Shown here one piece after another: positions 17,050 through 26,052 of a stretch of 64,000 nt of DNA; position 1 is the first letter of the stretch, and each line of letters begins with the position of its first letter. The position numbers and the translations under genes are program-made. The notes under the pieces are model-generated. The model was not told the origin of the DNA, did not search any database, and saw only the letters and a list, made by a program, of their open reading frames with translations. The stretch is from an uncultured Eubacteriales bacterium. Its GTDB lineage: Bacteria > Bacillota > Clostridia > Oscillospirales > Acutalibacteraceae. The stretch is taken from the NCBI GenBank assembly GCA_900318495.1, contig ONLA01000004.1, forward strand, positions 50,862-114,861, in the 5' to 3' direction.

Positions 17050-18585
17050 ATGCGTTCCGATTTACAAAAGATTTCAAAGGATTTAATAATATATTCCGCG
17101 CTCGTGTCGGATTTTGAGCTGCTTGACTTCAAAAACGACGCGCTTGCGGGGGTAAGAGCTAACTATTTCAATTCCGGAAATTTACAGCAGACAGAAAAAA
17201 CCGAGCTGATGCTTGATTCAAAGCCGCTCAGCCTTTCGTATTCAATGAAGAAAGGCGAGCCTCTGTCGTGGAAAGCTATTTACAACAACCAGCCGTACCA
17301 GACCGTCAGGCGCGAAACAAACGGCAAATACTGTGTTTTGTCCTATAACAGCGACGGAAACGTTTACAAGCGGATGTTTTTTGACTCCGCTCATAACTGG
17401 TTCCGTACGGAATATTACAGCGCGGAAAACAGCACTTCTCCCAAGGCGGCTGTTTATCCCAAGCTAAGCAACGGCATAATGCTACTTATTTATACGGAAT
17501 ATGAAGAAACCAAAAAGGTAAGCACGCTTTTTCCGTCGCTTAATCCGTCCGGCAAAAAATGCCGCGCTCTTGTCTACAGCAATTCCGGGATGATTTGGTA
17601 CGATACTTCGTTTATGCCTTCGGACTACAGCGAAGAATCCCTGAAGGAGAATAAGGGCTTTAATTTCAAGCCTGAGGATTTTACCTACGATATCTACGGC
17701 AAGGTCAGTTCAAAGCTTGACACCGCGCCGTATCTCACTGAAAACGATATTCCAAACCCGCCCTCTGACGAGCCGGAGCCTCAGGAAACCGAACCGGTGC
17801 AGTATTCCGCTTATGATAAAATCGCGAGTATTCTTTTTGAGGCTCATAAAACAAATAAAAATATATTCGGCGAGCTTGCCAACGAAGGTAAAACAGCCGG
17901 ATCCGTTGAAAAGGGCGAACAAAAATCCGCGGATAAAAAGAAAACCGAAGCAAACGAACCGGCTTTGGAAAAAGCAAAGGAAAAAATAAAGGAAACCGAA
18001 GAAGAAAACGAAAGCAGCGTTGACGCCGCGGCGCTTGAAATGGTTGAAGCGTTCGGCGGAAATCCCGGCTGTAATCACAGCGAGCCGCCGCGCGCGCAGG
18101 CTGACTATAAACCTGCCGCCGAAGAAAAACCAGACAAGGCTTTTGAGACAAAATCCGGCAGCTATCTTTATTACGGAGCGCTTGATTCAAACAACCGCAG
18201 AACGGGAAGGGGAAGAACTGTTTCCGAAAAGGGCATAACCTCTTACGAAGGAGACTACTCTGACGACAAGCGTAACGGCTTCGGCATTTGTTATTATAAG
18301 GAAGGCAGCGTAAACTATGTCGGAACATGGAAAAACGGAAACCGTGACGGCGCCGGCGTGGGTTACCGTCTGAGCGACGGAACCATGCACGCGGGCGGCT
18401 GGAGCAACAACGCCCCGAGCGGCTTCGGAGCAAGGTTTGACAAGAACGGCGGCTTTCTCGATGTATGCACCTATGTTGACGGCAAGCGAAACGGCAAAAG
18501 TCTATCCTTTGACGAGGACGGAAACATTGTTGTAAGGCTGTGGAGCAACGGCGAGCTGGTATCGGAAAAAATAATAGCCGACTGA
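17050..18585 (+). CDS. MORN-repeat protein, N-terminal half unrecognised
   Basis: 511 residues, no signal peptide. Residues 1-220 form a compact domain I do not recognise; 220-360 is a low-complexity charged linker rich in Glu, Lys, Pro and Ala. From about 378 there are four or five MORN-type repeats ('YEGDYSDDKRNGFGICYY', 'YVGTWKNGNRDGAGVGY', 'HAGGWSNNAPSGFGARF', 'DVCTYVDGKRNGKSLSF'), a fold that in other proteins mediates lipid or protein contacts. AAAGGA precedes the ATG. The stop lies ten bases before the MscS gene, suggesting co-transcription and perhaps a membrane-linked role. Confidence 0.7.
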   Translation: MRSDLQKISKDLIIYSALVSDFELLDFKNDALAGVRANYFNSGNLQQTEKTELMLDSKPLSLSYSMKKGEPLSWKAIYNNQPYQTVRRETNGKYCVLSYNSDGNVYKRMFFDSAHNWFRTEYYSAENSTSPKAAVYPKLSNGIMLLIYTEYEETKKVSTLFPSLNPSGKKCRALVYSNSGMIWYDTSFMPSDYSEESLKENKGFNFKPEDFTYDIYGKVSSKLDTAPYLTENDIPNPPSDEPEPQETEPVQYSAYDKIASILFEAHKTNKNIFGELANEGKTAGSVEKGEQKSADKKKTEANEPALEKAKEKIKETEEENESSVDAAALEMVEAFGGNPGCNHSEPPRAQADYKPAAEEKPDKAFETKSGSYLYYGALDSNNRRTGRGRTVSEKGITSYEGDYSDDKRNGFGICYYKEGSVNYVGTWKNGNRDGAGVGYRLSDGTMHAGGWSNNAPSGFGARFDKNGGFLDVCTYVDGKRNGKSLSFDEDGNIVVRLWSNGELVSEKIIAD

Positions 18586-18595
18586 CGGAGGTATA

Positions 18596-19408
18596 ATGGA
18601 AAAGTTCAATGAATATATGATAGAATTCGGACAAAAAATTCTTATCTTCGCAATAGTGCTTATAGCCGGAATTGTAGTTGTCAAGGTGATTACGGCACTC
18701 GCGAAGAAGGCGATTTTGAAAACAAAGCTTGACCACACGGTAAAAACCTTTTTGTATTCAATCCTCCGCGTGCTTTTGTACGCGCTCGTGGTTCTCATAT
18801 CGCTGAACACAATCGGCATTAAGGTTGACTCGATTATCGCTGCAATCGGAGCGGCGGCGCTGACAGCCGGACTTGCCCTTCAGGACACAATCAAAAACTT
18901 TGTAAGCGGTATGATAATTATATTCAGCAAACCCTTTACCGCGGGCGATTTGATTGAATTTGAGGGCGTTGAGGGCTATGTTCAAAGCATACGTGTTTTT
19001 TACTCCACTATAAGAACTTACGAAAACAAAATGGTTCAAATTCCAAACTCGCGTCTTACCTCTAATAACGTCACCAACTGCTCGGCAGGGGATTACCGCA
19101 GGGTTTCGCTCAAATTCACGGTTAGCTATGAAGATAAGCTGTCTATGGTGAAAAGCGTAATCTACGGCGTAATTTCCAAGAACGATAAAATTCTCGCCGA
19201 CCCCGAGCCGAAGGTTTACATCGGCAGTCACCTTGACAGCGGAGTGGAGATAATCGTGTTTGTCTGGGGAGTTCCCGATGATTATTTTCCCATATACTTT
19301 TCAATGCAGGAGCAGATTAAGCTCGCGTTTGACGAAAACGGAATTACAATTCCGTATCCGCATTTGGAAATAGCAAATCCAAAACAGGAAGATTTAAGCA
19401 ATAAATAA
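18596..19408 (+). CDS. mscS: Small-conductance mechanosensitive channel, MscS family
   Basis: 270 residues, close to E. coli MscS. Opens under membrane tension to release solutes on osmotic downshock. Three membrane helices (about 14-36, 55-77, 82-112), the Gly/Ala-rich pore helix 'AAIGAAALTAGLALQDTIKNFVSG' in pieces, and the beta domain with 'PFTAGDLIEFEGVEGYVQSI' and 'MVQIPNSRLTSNNVTN' match the family. ACGGAGG lies eight bases before ATG 18596. It follows the MORN gene by ten bases and ends at a clear terminator. Confidence 0.95.
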   Translation: MEKFNEYMIEFGQKILIFAIVLIAGIVVVKVITALAKKAILKTKLDHTVKTFLYSILRVLLYALVVLISLNTIGIKVDSIIAAIGAAALTAGLALQDTIKNFVSGMIIIFSKPFTAGDLIEFEGVEGYVQSIRVFYSTIRTYENKMVQIPNSRLTSNNVTNCSAGDYRRVSLKFTVSYEDKLSMVKSVIYGVISKNDKILADPEPKVYIGSHLDSGVEIIVFVWGVPDDYFPIYFSMQEQIKLAFDENGITIPYPHLEIANPKQEDLSNK

Positions 19409-19430
19409 TTCAATAAAATCTTCATATAAT

Positions 19431-19462
19431 AATGGTGTCGGTTTTCGACGCCATTTTTATTT
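19431..19462 (+). terminator. Intrinsic terminator after mscS
   Basis: Ten pairs (AATGGTGTCG with CGACGCCATT, one G-T), loop GTTTT, then T-rich sequence. Confidence 0.85.
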
Positions 19463-19480
19463 TATATGAGGATGAAAATA

Positions 19481-19795
19481 ATGAAGAAGATAATAGCGCT
19501 TGCCGCCGCTTCAATAATGATGGCAGCGGCATTTACAGGCTGCGGAGAAAACGCTGTTTCAACCGCGTCACAGGCAGCTTCCGACGCTGTTTCCGGCGCG
19601 GGAAGGGTAGTTGACGACGTGGGCAGCGGCGTATCACAGGCGGCGTCAGAGGCTAACAGCGCGATGGAAGAAACAAACAGCGAAACAAAGAACAACGGAG
19701 AGGTTGACGACGGCGACGGCTTTATCGGCGACAGCGAGGACACAACTCAAAGCGACACCGAGGCGACTGTTACCGCGTCCGATGTTTCCGAATAA
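19481..19795 (+). CDS. Small lipoprotein, function unknown
   Basis: 104 residues. A lysine-led signal peptide ends in the lipobox 'FTGC' (Cys near residue 21). The mature part is almost entirely low complexity, rich in Ala, Ser, Asp, Glu and Thr, with many 'SDAVSGAG'-type segments and no folded domain that I can see. It was probably exported and lipid-anchored. ATG 19481 is chosen because GAGGA lies eight bases upstream; two earlier in-frame ATGs overlap that site. It is a stand-alone gene between two terminators. The codon positions are rich in GC compared with nearby regions, as expected for the amino-acid bias. Confidence 0.75.
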   Translation: MKKIIALAAASIMMAAAFTGCGENAVSTASQAASDAVSGAGRVVDDVGSGVSQAASEANSAMEETNSETKNNGEVDDGDGFIGDSEDTTQSDTEATVTASDVSE

Positions 19796-19798
19796 ACA

Positions 19799-19828
19799 AA
19801 AAGCGGTGGGATGTCCCATCGCTTTTGC
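19799..19828. terminator. Bidirectional terminator between lipoprotein and sigE
   Basis: Twelve pairs (AAAAGCGGTGGG with CCCATCGCTTTT, one G-T) around ATGT, with A and T tracts in the arms; serves both convergent genes. Confidence 0.85.
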
Positions 19829-19848
19829 TGTGTTTCCGTAAAAGAATA

Positions 19849-20541
19849 TTATACCGCTTTTTCAAGCTCGTCACGCAAACGGCTGATTATTTTCTTTTCA
19901 AGCCGGGAAATGTATGACTGAGAAATCCCGAGCCTGTCGGCGACCTGTTTTTGCGTGTGTTCTTTTTTGCCGTTCAGACCAAACCTTAGCTCCATAATTT
20001 TACATTCCCTGCGGCTGAGCTTTCCGACTTCCTGCAAAACAAGGCTCCTTTCAAGCTCGTTTTCAAGGTTGTCGTTAATTTCGCCGGGGTCGCTTCCCAA
20101 AATGTCGCACAAAAGCAGCTCGTTTCCGTCCCAGTCGGTGTTCAGAGGCTCGTCAATGCTCACCTCGTTTTTCAATTGTGATGATTTGCGCAGAAACATC
20201 AAAATTTCGTTTTCGATACAGCGCGAAGCATATGTCGCGAGCTTAATGTTTTTTTTCGGAGAAAAGGTGTTTACAGCCTTAATCAATCCGATTGTACCTA
20301 TGGAAATCAAATCCTCTGCGCCTGCGCCGGGCGATTCAAACTTCCTTGCTATGTACACCACAAGCCTGAGATTATGCACAATCAGCGGTTCGCGCGCTCC
20401 CTCGTCGCCCTCGGCAATACGGTTCATTATAACGGCTTCTTCGGCTTTTGAAAGCGGCGGGGGAAGGGTGTCGCTTCCGTTAATGTAAAAAACTTCGTTT
20501 TCGCTCATAAAGAGCATTTTGATTTTCAGCAGTAAATTCAT
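19849..20541 (-). CDS. sigE: Sporulation sigma factor SigE
   Basis: 230 residues. SigE drives early mother-cell transcription in endospore formers. A short pro-region (about 1-16, '[15 protein letters not shown]') precedes '[20 protein letters not shown]', as in pro-SigE; region 2 '[19 protein letters not shown]' and '[19 protein letters not shown]', the SigE-specific '[15 protein letters not shown]', and region 4 '[22 protein letters not shown]' follow. ATG 20541 is chosen: the in-frame GTG four codons earlier is part of the Shine-Dalgarno GAGGTGAGG. It lies 13 bases after spoIIGA, the classic pair. Confidence 0.95.
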   Translation of the reverse strand: MNLLLKIKMLFMSENEVFYINGSDTLPPPLSKAEEAVIMNRIAEGDEGAREPLIVHNLRLVVYIARKFESPGAGAEDLISIGTIGLIKAVNTFSPKKNIKLATYASRCIENEILMFLRKSSQLKNEVSIDEPLNTDWDGNELLLCDILGSDPGEINDNLENELERSLVLQEVGKLSRRECKIMELRFGLNGKKEHTQKQVADRLGISQSYISRLEKKIISRLRDELEKAV

Positions 20542-20554
20542 TTTAAACCTCACC

Positions 20555-21355
20555 TCATATGTTATTTACCGGTTCTGACGGAATAATCGCCCTTACATCT
20601 CCCTTCAAAATATTTTCGCAAATTCCTATGTATAAGCTTTGCTGTGCCGGCTTGCCGTCAATTTCAACACTGTCCGGCAAAAAGCCCTTTATCATTCCTT
20701 TGCCGCCAAGACTGCCAAAGGGAATCACCCTCATTACATTCTCTTCGGGCTTTAAACCGGACACAAGCGATTTTTCGGCTATGATAACATAATCTCCCGA
20801 AAACGGCTCTTTAACCCGGCATCCGGTGTCAACCAGCGCGTTAAAGCTTGACGAGCGCCCGCGGTAAACAACATTTACTCCGCAAACGCGTTTTCCTATT
20901 GATTTACCTGAAAATCTCGAAGCAAGCTTTAATAAATAATAGCACACCAGCGTGAGAATAATCAGCAAAAACGGTGATATATTAAAATATATAACGTCAT
21001 TATATATTTCCATTCCTTTAGGCTTGAACGATGTGTAAACAAAAATCATTATTCCGCAAAAGAAAAATGAACAGAAAAAATACACAGCCGCTCTTTTAAG
21101 GAATACCCTTGCCGAGTAAAAGCCGAAAGAAACCAAAATAACCGGGGCGGCAAGCACGGCGTCAAAAATGATGTTCAGACCAAACGGAATTCTCGGCAAA
21201 AGCGCCGCCAAGCTGAAAAATCCTCCCAGAACGGCTCCCAAAATCAGCCGTGAAAGCTTTTGGCTGATATGAAGCAGAGTTTTGGTGCATAGTATTAAAA
21301 AGAAATCAATAAAAATATTTACCGTAATCAGAACGTCAATATAAACAGTAGCCAC
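20555..21355 (-). CDS. spoIIGA: Pro-SigE processing peptidase SpoIIGA
   Basis: 266 residues. Five or so N-terminal membrane segments (to about 145) and a C-terminal aspartic-protease-like domain with '[15 protein letters not shown]' near 178, the catalytic Asp motif (DTG). SpoIIGA cleaves the SigE pro-peptide at the division septum after a signal from the forespore. It starts with GTG after GGTGAT and lies directly upstream of sigE in one operon. Later motifs '[18 protein letters not shown]' match the family. Confidence 0.93.
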   Translation of the reverse strand: MATVYIDVLITVNIFIDFFLILCTKTLLHISQKLSRLILGAVLGGFFSLAALLPRIPFGLNIIFDAVLAAPVILVSFGFYSARVFLKRAAVYFFCSFFFCGIMIFVYTSFKPKGMEIYNDVIYFNISPFLLIILTLVCYYLLKLASRFSGKSIGKRVCGVNVVYRGRSSSFNALVDTGCRVKEPFSGDYVIIAEKSLVSGLKPEENVMRVIPFGSLGGKGMIKGFLPDSVEIDGKPAQQSLYIGICENILKGDVRAIIPSEPVNNI

Positions 21356-21427
21356 ACAATCACCACGCTATTATTATCGCATATTGTATTAATAATAATT
21401 GTCAAAAAAGGACGGAGGCAAAAATTT

Positions 21428-21517
21428 ATGGTGCTCGGAATAATTATAGGCGTATTCGCAGGCGCTTTTTTGGGCGTTTGTATGATGTGTCTTCTGTTTT
21501 ACAGCAGAGACAGATAA
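21428..21517 (+). CDS. 29-residue membrane microprotein, DUF3789-like
   Basis: ATG 21428 to TAA 21517, preceded by GGACGGAGG. The peptide, beginning MVLGIIIGVFAGAFLGVCMM, is one hydrophobic helix with small-residue spacing and a short charged tail (YSRDR). It resembles DUF3789 microproteins ('GxFxGAFxGVxxMCLL'), which are known from Firmicutes and phages and have no assigned role. It is divergent from spoIIGA and convergent with degV, and a strong terminator follows within five bases, which supports a real short gene. Confidence 0.7.
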   Translation: MVLGIIIGVFAGAFLGVCMMCLLFYSRDR

Positions 21518-21521
21518 GCAA

Positions 21522-21555
21522 AAAACGGTCGGCTTCATTTGAAACCGACCGTTTT
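21522..21555. terminator. Bidirectional terminator
   Basis: Eleven perfect pairs (AAAACGGTCGG, 21522-21532, with CCGACCGTTTT, 21545-21555); shared by the microprotein gene and degV. Confidence 0.9.
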
Positions 21556-21580
21556 GTATTATTTATATTTATCTTGGTGT

Positions 21581-22456
21581 TTAAGCGTTATAGTTTCTGT
21601 CGCCGAGGAAAACAACGGCGAGCATTCCCGAACCAACGTGAGAGCCGATAACGGGGCCGATATCGCAAATCTGAACTTCCTTAAACATTCCCTTTACAGC
21701 CTTTCTAAGCTCCTTTGCTCCGGCAATATTGTCAGCGTGAGCGACAAAAGCAACCTGTTTTTTTGAATTCTTGTCGGCATCGCGCTTAGCGTATTTAACG
21801 AGTGTAGGGATAACATTGCTTTTGCCCCTGATTTTACCCACATTTACAAGCTTGCCTGTTTCATCGGCGCTGATAAGCGGCTTGATTTGCAAGGCTTTGC
21901 CGAAGGTTGCGGTCAGTGCTGAAATTCTGCCGCCTTTTTTAAGCAAATCAAGGTCGTCAACAACAAACCAGTGGCAAACCTTATCTCTTGTTTGTTCAAT
22001 ATATTCCTTCAGCTCGTCAATGCTTACGCCTTCCTTGTATTTTTTGCCCGCAAGATAAACCAGCAAGCCGAGTCCGGCGGAATCGCAACAGGAGTCGACA
22101 ATATATATTTTCCTCTTAGGGTACTTCTCCAAAAGCTCGTTTACGGCTATAAGACAGGTGTTGTATGTACCGCTCAAACCTGTAGCGATACCGGTAAAGA
22201 TAATATCCTTTCCTGCCTTAAGATAAGGCTCAAAGTAGTTTTTAAAGCTGTCAAAGTTAATTTGTGTGGTTTTGGGAACGGCGCCGTCCTTAATAGCCTT
22301 ATAAAAGTCCTCAAGCGGCATCATACGGCAGTCAGGATAATGAAGATAAATGTTGTCCTCAATCTGAAACTCCATCGGGAGCACTTCAACTCCGGCTTCC
22401 TCAACCTGTTTGGCTGTAAGGTCGCACGAAGCATCGGTCATAAATACATATTTCAT
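21581..22456 (-). CDS. DegV-family fatty-acid-binding protein
   Basis: 291 residues. DegV (FakB-type) proteins bind a fatty acid and, with a FakA kinase, present it for phosphorylation to acyl phosphate. 'MTDASCDLTAKQVEEAGVEVLPM', 'PKTTQINFDSF' near 80 and 'TGIATGLSGTYNTCLIA' near 110 (binding the carboxylate), and 'VDSCCDSAGLGLLV' are clear. No FakA gene is in this window. It starts with ATG after GGAGATG and ends at the shared terminator. Confidence 0.9.
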   Translation of the reverse strand: MKYVFMTDASCDLTAKQVEEAGVEVLPMEFQIEDNIYLHYPDCRMMPLEDFYKAIKDGAVPKTTQINFDSFKNYFEPYLKAGKDIIFTGIATGLSGTYNTCLIAVNELLEKYPKRKIYIVDSCCDSAGLGLLVYLAGKKYKEGVSIDELKEYIEQTRDKVCHWFVVDDLDLLKKGGRISALTATFGKALQIKPLISADETGKLVNVGKIRGKSNVIPTLVKYAKRDADKNSKKQVAFVAHADNIAGAKELRKAVKGMFKEVQICDIGPVIGSHVGSGMLAVVFLGDRNYNA

Positions 22457-22572
22457 ATAAACATCTCCGTTAATAAAGATTTGTTTTCCGTATTAATAAT
22501 ATCAAATTTATAAGTAAAAGTCAATGAATATCGCCGCGGTAACTGACATATATTCTTACAAGAGGTGATATC

Positions 22573-22860
22573 GTGAAGTGCAGACTTAACGACCTGAGAC
22601 ACAAGGAGGTTATCAGCGCGGTTGACGGATCCCGAATTGGTTACGTAGATGATATAATTGTGGATACAAAAACCGCCTGCGTTGTAGCTTTTGTAATATT
22701 TGGTCGATTTTTCTTCTTTGGAATATTCGGTAAACGTGAAGATTTCATAATTCCGTGGGAGAAAATTACCCTTATAGGAGAAGACGCCATTATTATTTCA
22801 AGTAAAATTGAGAATAAAGAAAAAAAGCCCCAAAAACGGCTATTTTTCTGGAAAAATTGA
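22573..22860 (+). CDS. YlmC/YmxH-family PRC-barrel protein
   Basis: 95 residues, the usual size. 'RLNDLRHKEVISAVDGSRIGYVDDIIVD' is the YlmC/YmxH signature, a single PRC-barrel-like beta domain tied to sporulation in Clostridia and Bacilli, biochemical role unknown. It uses GTG with AGAGGTGAT upstream. The C-terminus is basic and lacks a membrane segment. It stands alone. Confidence 0.85.
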   Translation: MKCRLNDLRHKEVISAVDGSRIGYVDDIIVDTKTACVVAFVIFGRFFFFGIFGKREDFIIPWEKITLIGEDAIIISSKIENKEKKPQKRLFFWKN

Positions 22861-23200
22861 AATTTTTTCGATTTCTCACATTTCGGCACAATAAACTATA
22901 CAAACATATCTTTTTTGTTAAAAATGCACAAGTTATATTTTCTTTATGAAATTAAAAACCTTTTTATTACAAAACAATTACAAAAGTTACAGTTAATCCG
23001 AAATACTGTGACTTGCATTTTGACAGAAAGTATGTTTTACTATAGTTGAAATTGTGTGTTTGATAAAATTTTAACGACTAAAGACGTTGTGCTTTCGACA
23101 TACTAAAAGCCATCTGTAAATCTTATATAGTATACCCCGCGTGTACGATATACAATATATATGGTGTCTTAAGTGCAGAAATCACAGGGAGGATAAATTT
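22861..23200 (+). other. Intergenic leader upstream of the cell-wall hydrolase
   Basis: AT-rich and without a supported reading frame. A TTGACA at 23020-23025 followed after 15 bases by TATAGT (23041-23046) is the best promoter candidate, but the spacer is short; this would give a leader of about 150 bases. The paired elements of the c-di-AMP (ydaO) riboswitch, which controls many such hydrolases in Gram-positives, are not visible. Confidence 0.4.
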
Positions 23201-24112
23201 TTGAGAGCTACAAACAATAAGCATTTTGAAAACGGCGCGTCCGCTTCAAATGCACAGAAGAAAGTTACCAAGTCACGTAAATTCGTAAAAGTATTGTCAC
23301 TTGCAATTGCGGTTACAGCTTCGGCAGCTGCTCTTATAGTTCCGACAACCACACTTGCTCCGGGCGTTGACGCGTATACCGACAGCAGGATTGCTTCTTA
23401 TTCGGTAGGCGACATCGACAAGTTCTCCGCAGTTATCACAAATAACTGTGTTGAGGAAACAACGGTTCCCGTTACCGAGCCCGTAAAGGCGGCAAAGGAC
23501 ACTAAGGCTGCGGCAGCCAATACCGAAAAGGCAAAGACAAACGAAAAATCAAAGACAGAAAAAACCGCTTCTTCCGTTAAAAAAACCTCTGCTACCGAGG
23601 AAACAAAGCCTAAGGCTGCGGCGGAAAGTACTCAAAGCTCCGATACAGTCTCCGAGAGCAATGATTATGATAACGACTATTCATCAAACTCAGAAAGCTA
23701 TTCGGGCGGCGCTCTTGTTACAGGCGCAGTTGTAGATCCAAGCTACACACCTACACATGTTTCTCTTTCGGATTATGACAGAGCAAAAACCGAACGCCTT
23801 GTAATGGGCGAGGGCGGAATTATGGGTTACGAAGGCTGCGCGCTTATTGCCCAGTCAATCCGCGACGCGATGGTTCGCTCCGGCACAAGCTCAATCGACC
23901 GGATTATTTCAGAGTATCAGTACTTTGGTTCAACCGATTATGAACCCAATCAGGATGTTAAGGACGCTGTATCCTTTATCTTCGATCAGGACGGCGTAGC
24001 AATTCAGCACAGAGTACTTTGCTTCTACATAGGTTCAAGCGAATGGCATGAAACACAAACATACCTGTATCAAATCGGCGGAGTAAGATTTTTCGACTTG
24101 GTATCCGCTTAA
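23201..24112 (+). CDS. SleB-like cell-wall hydrolase with signal anchor
   Basis: 303 residues. N-terminal basic stretch and a membrane segment (about 30-52), then a Thr/Lys/Ala/Glu-rich linker (95-185), then a C-terminal SleB/hydrolase-2 type domain from about 203: 'LVMGEGGIMGYEGCALIAQSIRDAM' in pieces and 'STDYEPNQDVKDAVSFIFDQ' , with the catalytic Glu of 'GEGG'. SleB enzymes are lytic transglycosylases; here the domain could act in wall turnover or germination. The start is TTG 23201, eight bases after AGGGAGG; the frame is open 20 codons further but has no ribosome site. A terminator follows. Confidence 0.85.
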   Translation: MRATNNKHFENGASASNAQKKVTKSRKFVKVLSLAIAVTASAAALIVPTTTLAPGVDAYTDSRIASYSVGDIDKFSAVITNNCVEETTVPVTEPVKAAKDTKAAAANTEKAKTNEKSKTEKTASSVKKTSATEETKPKAAAESTQSSDTVSESNDYDNDYSSNSESYSGGALVTGAVVDPSYTPTHVSLSDYDRAKTERLVMGEGGIMGYEGCALIAQSIRDAMVRSGTSSIDRIISEYQYFGSTDYEPNQDVKDAVSFIFDQDGVAIQHRVLCFYIGSSEWHETQTYLYQIGGVRFFDLVSA

Positions 24113-24136
24113 TTTGAAAATTTAATATTAAAATAA

Positions 24137-24171
24137 ATCAAGTGTTTTGAAAAAAGCACTTGATTTTTTTT
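24137..24171 (+). terminator. Intrinsic terminator after the hydrolase
   Basis: ATCAAGTG/CACTTGAT perfect stem, 12-base loop, then eight T. Confidence 0.88.
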
Positions 24172-24187
24172 GTTTTTATGGTATAAT
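24160..24187 (+). promoter_or_regulatory. Promoter of rpsB-tsf and its leader
   Basis: TTGATT (24160-24165), 16 bases, TATAAT (24182-24187), overlapping the previous terminator. The resulting leader of about 114 bases has small hairpins, including GGTTTTAACC beside the Shine-Dalgarno, and may carry S2-dependent regulation, which I cannot confirm. Confidence 0.6.
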
Positions 24188-24307
24188 ATTAAAGCATTTC
24201 GCACGCTGATGTCTGCCGGCAGGGTGGCGGTATATTACGTTATGCCGTTTATTGCGCCGGTAAATCCACGGGCACAGCGGAGGTTTTAACCTAAGGAGGA
24301 AATAAAA

Positions 24308-25042
24308 ATGGCAGTAGTTTCTATGAAACAGCTTCTGGAGGCAGGCGTACACTTCGGCCACCAGACAAGAAGATGGAACCCTAAAATGGCTGAGTACATC
24401 TTCACAGAACGTAACGGTATCTACATCATCGACCTTCAAAAGAGCGTTAAGAAGCTCGAAGAAGCTTACAACTTTGTTCGTGAGCTTTCTTCCGAGGGCA
24501 AGAACATTCTTTTTGTAGGTACAAAAAAGCAGGCTCAGGATTCAATTAAGGAAGAAGCCGAGCGTGCAGGCGCTTTTTATGTAAACGCAAGATGGCTGGG
24601 CGGTATGCTCACAAACTTCGCGACAATCCGCAGAAGAATCGCACGTTTAAAGCAGCTCCGCGCTATGCAGGAGGACGGCACTTTTGATCTTCTTCCCAAA
24701 AAGGAAGTTATCAAGCTCAATCTTGAAATCGACAAGCTTGAAAAGTTTATGGGCGGTATCAAGGATATGACAGAAATGCCCGGCGCGCTTTTCATTGTAG
24801 ACCCCAGAAAAGAAAGAATTGCCGTATCAGAGGCAAAGAAGCTCAACATTCCGATTGTAGCTATTGTTGATACAAACTGCGATCCCGATGAAATTGACTA
24901 TGTAATCCCCGGCAACGACGACGCTATCCGCGCTGTAAAGCTTATTGCGGGCGCAATGGCTAACGCAGTTATCGAAGGCAAGGAAGGTCAAATGGGCGCT
25001 GCGGCGGCTGAGGAGCCCGCGGCGGAAGCAGAGGCTGAATAA
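24308..25042 (+). CDS. rpsB: 30S ribosomal protein S2
   Basis: 244 residues. '[22 protein letters not shown]' at the N-terminus, '[20 protein letters not shown]' near 75 and '[19 protein letters not shown]' near 160 are textbook S2. The C-terminus has an Ala/Glu-rich tail common in Clostridia. AAGGAGG precedes ATG 24308. Paired with tsf 35 bases downstream as in nearly all bacteria. Confidence 0.99.
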   Translation: MAVVSMKQLLEAGVHFGHQTRRWNPKMAEYIFTERNGIYIIDLQKSVKKLEEAYNFVRELSSEGKNILFVGTKKQAQDSIKEEAERAGAFYVNARWLGGMLTNFATIRRRIARLKQLRAMQEDGTFDLLPKKEVIKLNLEIDKLEKFMGGIKDMTEMPGALFIVDPRKERIAVSEAKKLNIPIVAIVDTNCDPDEIDYVIPGNDDAIRAVKLIAGAMANAVIEGKEGQMGAAAAEEPAAEAEAE

Positions 25043-25077
25043 TATAACTGTAATCTATTTGAAAGGATGTTATTATA

Positions 25078-25989
25078 ATGGCAGCATTTACAGCTAAAGA
25101 TGTAAAAGCACTCAGAGAAAAAACAGGCTGCGGTATGATGGACTGCAAAAAGGCACTCACTCAGGCTGACGGCGATATGGATAAAGCAGTAGACTTTTTA
25201 AGAGAACAGGGACTTGCAAAGCAGGCTAAAAAGGCAAGCAGAGTAGCTGCCGAAGGCGTTGCTTACGCCGCTACATCAGACGACTGCAGCGTCGGCGTAG
25301 TTATCGAGGTTAACGCCGAGACTGACTTTGTAGCAAAGAACGATTCATTTATTGACTTCGTAAAGGCTTGCGCAAACACAGTTATCAAAGAAAATCCGGC
25401 AGACGTTGAGGCTCTCCTTGCTCTCAAGGCTGACGGCACAGACCAGACTGTTGCCGAGCTTCTTCAGGAGAAGGTTCTTACAATCGGCGAAAACATTCAG
25501 ATTCGCCGTTTCGAGCGTATGGAAGGCGCTTGCGTAGCTTATGTACACGCCGGCGGCAAAATCGGCGTTCTTGTAAATTTTGACACAGACGTTGCAGATA
25601 AGCCTGAATTCGTAGCTTACGGCAAGGATATCGCTATGCAGATTGCCGCGCTTAACACAGCTTATCTCACAAGAGACGATGTTCCTGCCGAGGTTATTGA
25701 CCACGAGAAGGAAGTTATGCGTCAGCAGGTTATCAACGAGGGTAAGCCCGAAGCTATCGCTGATAAAATTGTTATGGGTAAGATTAACAAGTACTACAAG
25801 GAGAACTGCCTTGTAGACCAGGAGTTTGTTAAGGACAACAAGCTTACTGTTGCTCAGTACACCAAGAATACAGCAAAGGCTCTCGGCGGAAAAATTGAAA
25901 TCGTTAAGTTCGTTCGTTTTGAAAAGGGCGAAGGAATCGAAAAAAGACAGGACGATTTCGCCGCTGAAGTTGCTTCAATGGTTAAATAA
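25078..25989 (+). CDS. tsf: Translation elongation factor Ts
   Basis: 303 residues, usual length. Nucleotide-exchange factor for EF-Tu. 'KALREKTGCGMMDCKKAL' at the N-terminus, and 'VIEVNAETDFVAKND' near 77 carry the EF-Tu contact (TDFV). AAAGGATG precedes ATG 25078. Co-transcribed with rpsB; a long hairpin terminator follows. Confidence 0.98.
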   Translation: MAAFTAKDVKALREKTGCGMMDCKKALTQADGDMDKAVDFLREQGLAKQAKKASRVAAEGVAYAATSDDCSVGVVIEVNAETDFVAKNDSFIDFVKACANTVIKENPADVEALLALKADGTDQTVAELLQEKVLTIGENIQIRRFERMEGACVAYVHAGGKIGVLVNFDTDVADKPEFVAYGKDIAMQIAALNTAYLTRDDVPAEVIDHEKEVMRQQVINEGKPEAIADKIVMGKINKYYKENCLVDQEFVKDNKLTVAQYTKNTAKALGGKIEIVKFVRFEKGEGIEKRQDDFAAEVASMVK

Positions 25990-26008
25990 TTAAATCTTCG
26001 TCTAAGTG

Positions 26009-26052
26009 GTGCGGTAAAACCCGGTTTTTATCAGGTTTTATCGCACTTTTTT
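26009..26052 (+). terminator. Intrinsic terminator after tsf
   Basis: Thirteen pairs (26009-26021 with 26034-26046, one G-T), then six T. Confidence 0.88.

Noticed and set aside
17735-18736. Long open frame (333 codons) on the minus strand across the MORN gene
   Set aside because: It is antisense to a well-supported gene, its product is an Arg/Cys/Phe-rich low-complexity chain, and it has no ribosome site; it reflects codon bias of the plus strand.
22861-23200. Possible c-di-AMP riboswitch before the SleB-like hydrolase
   Set aside because: The conserved purine-rich core elements of the ydaO class are not visible on either strand.
24209-24289. 26-codon frame in the rpsB leader
   Set aside because: No Shine-Dalgarno in front of it and GC-rich hairpins explain the composition; most likely chance.
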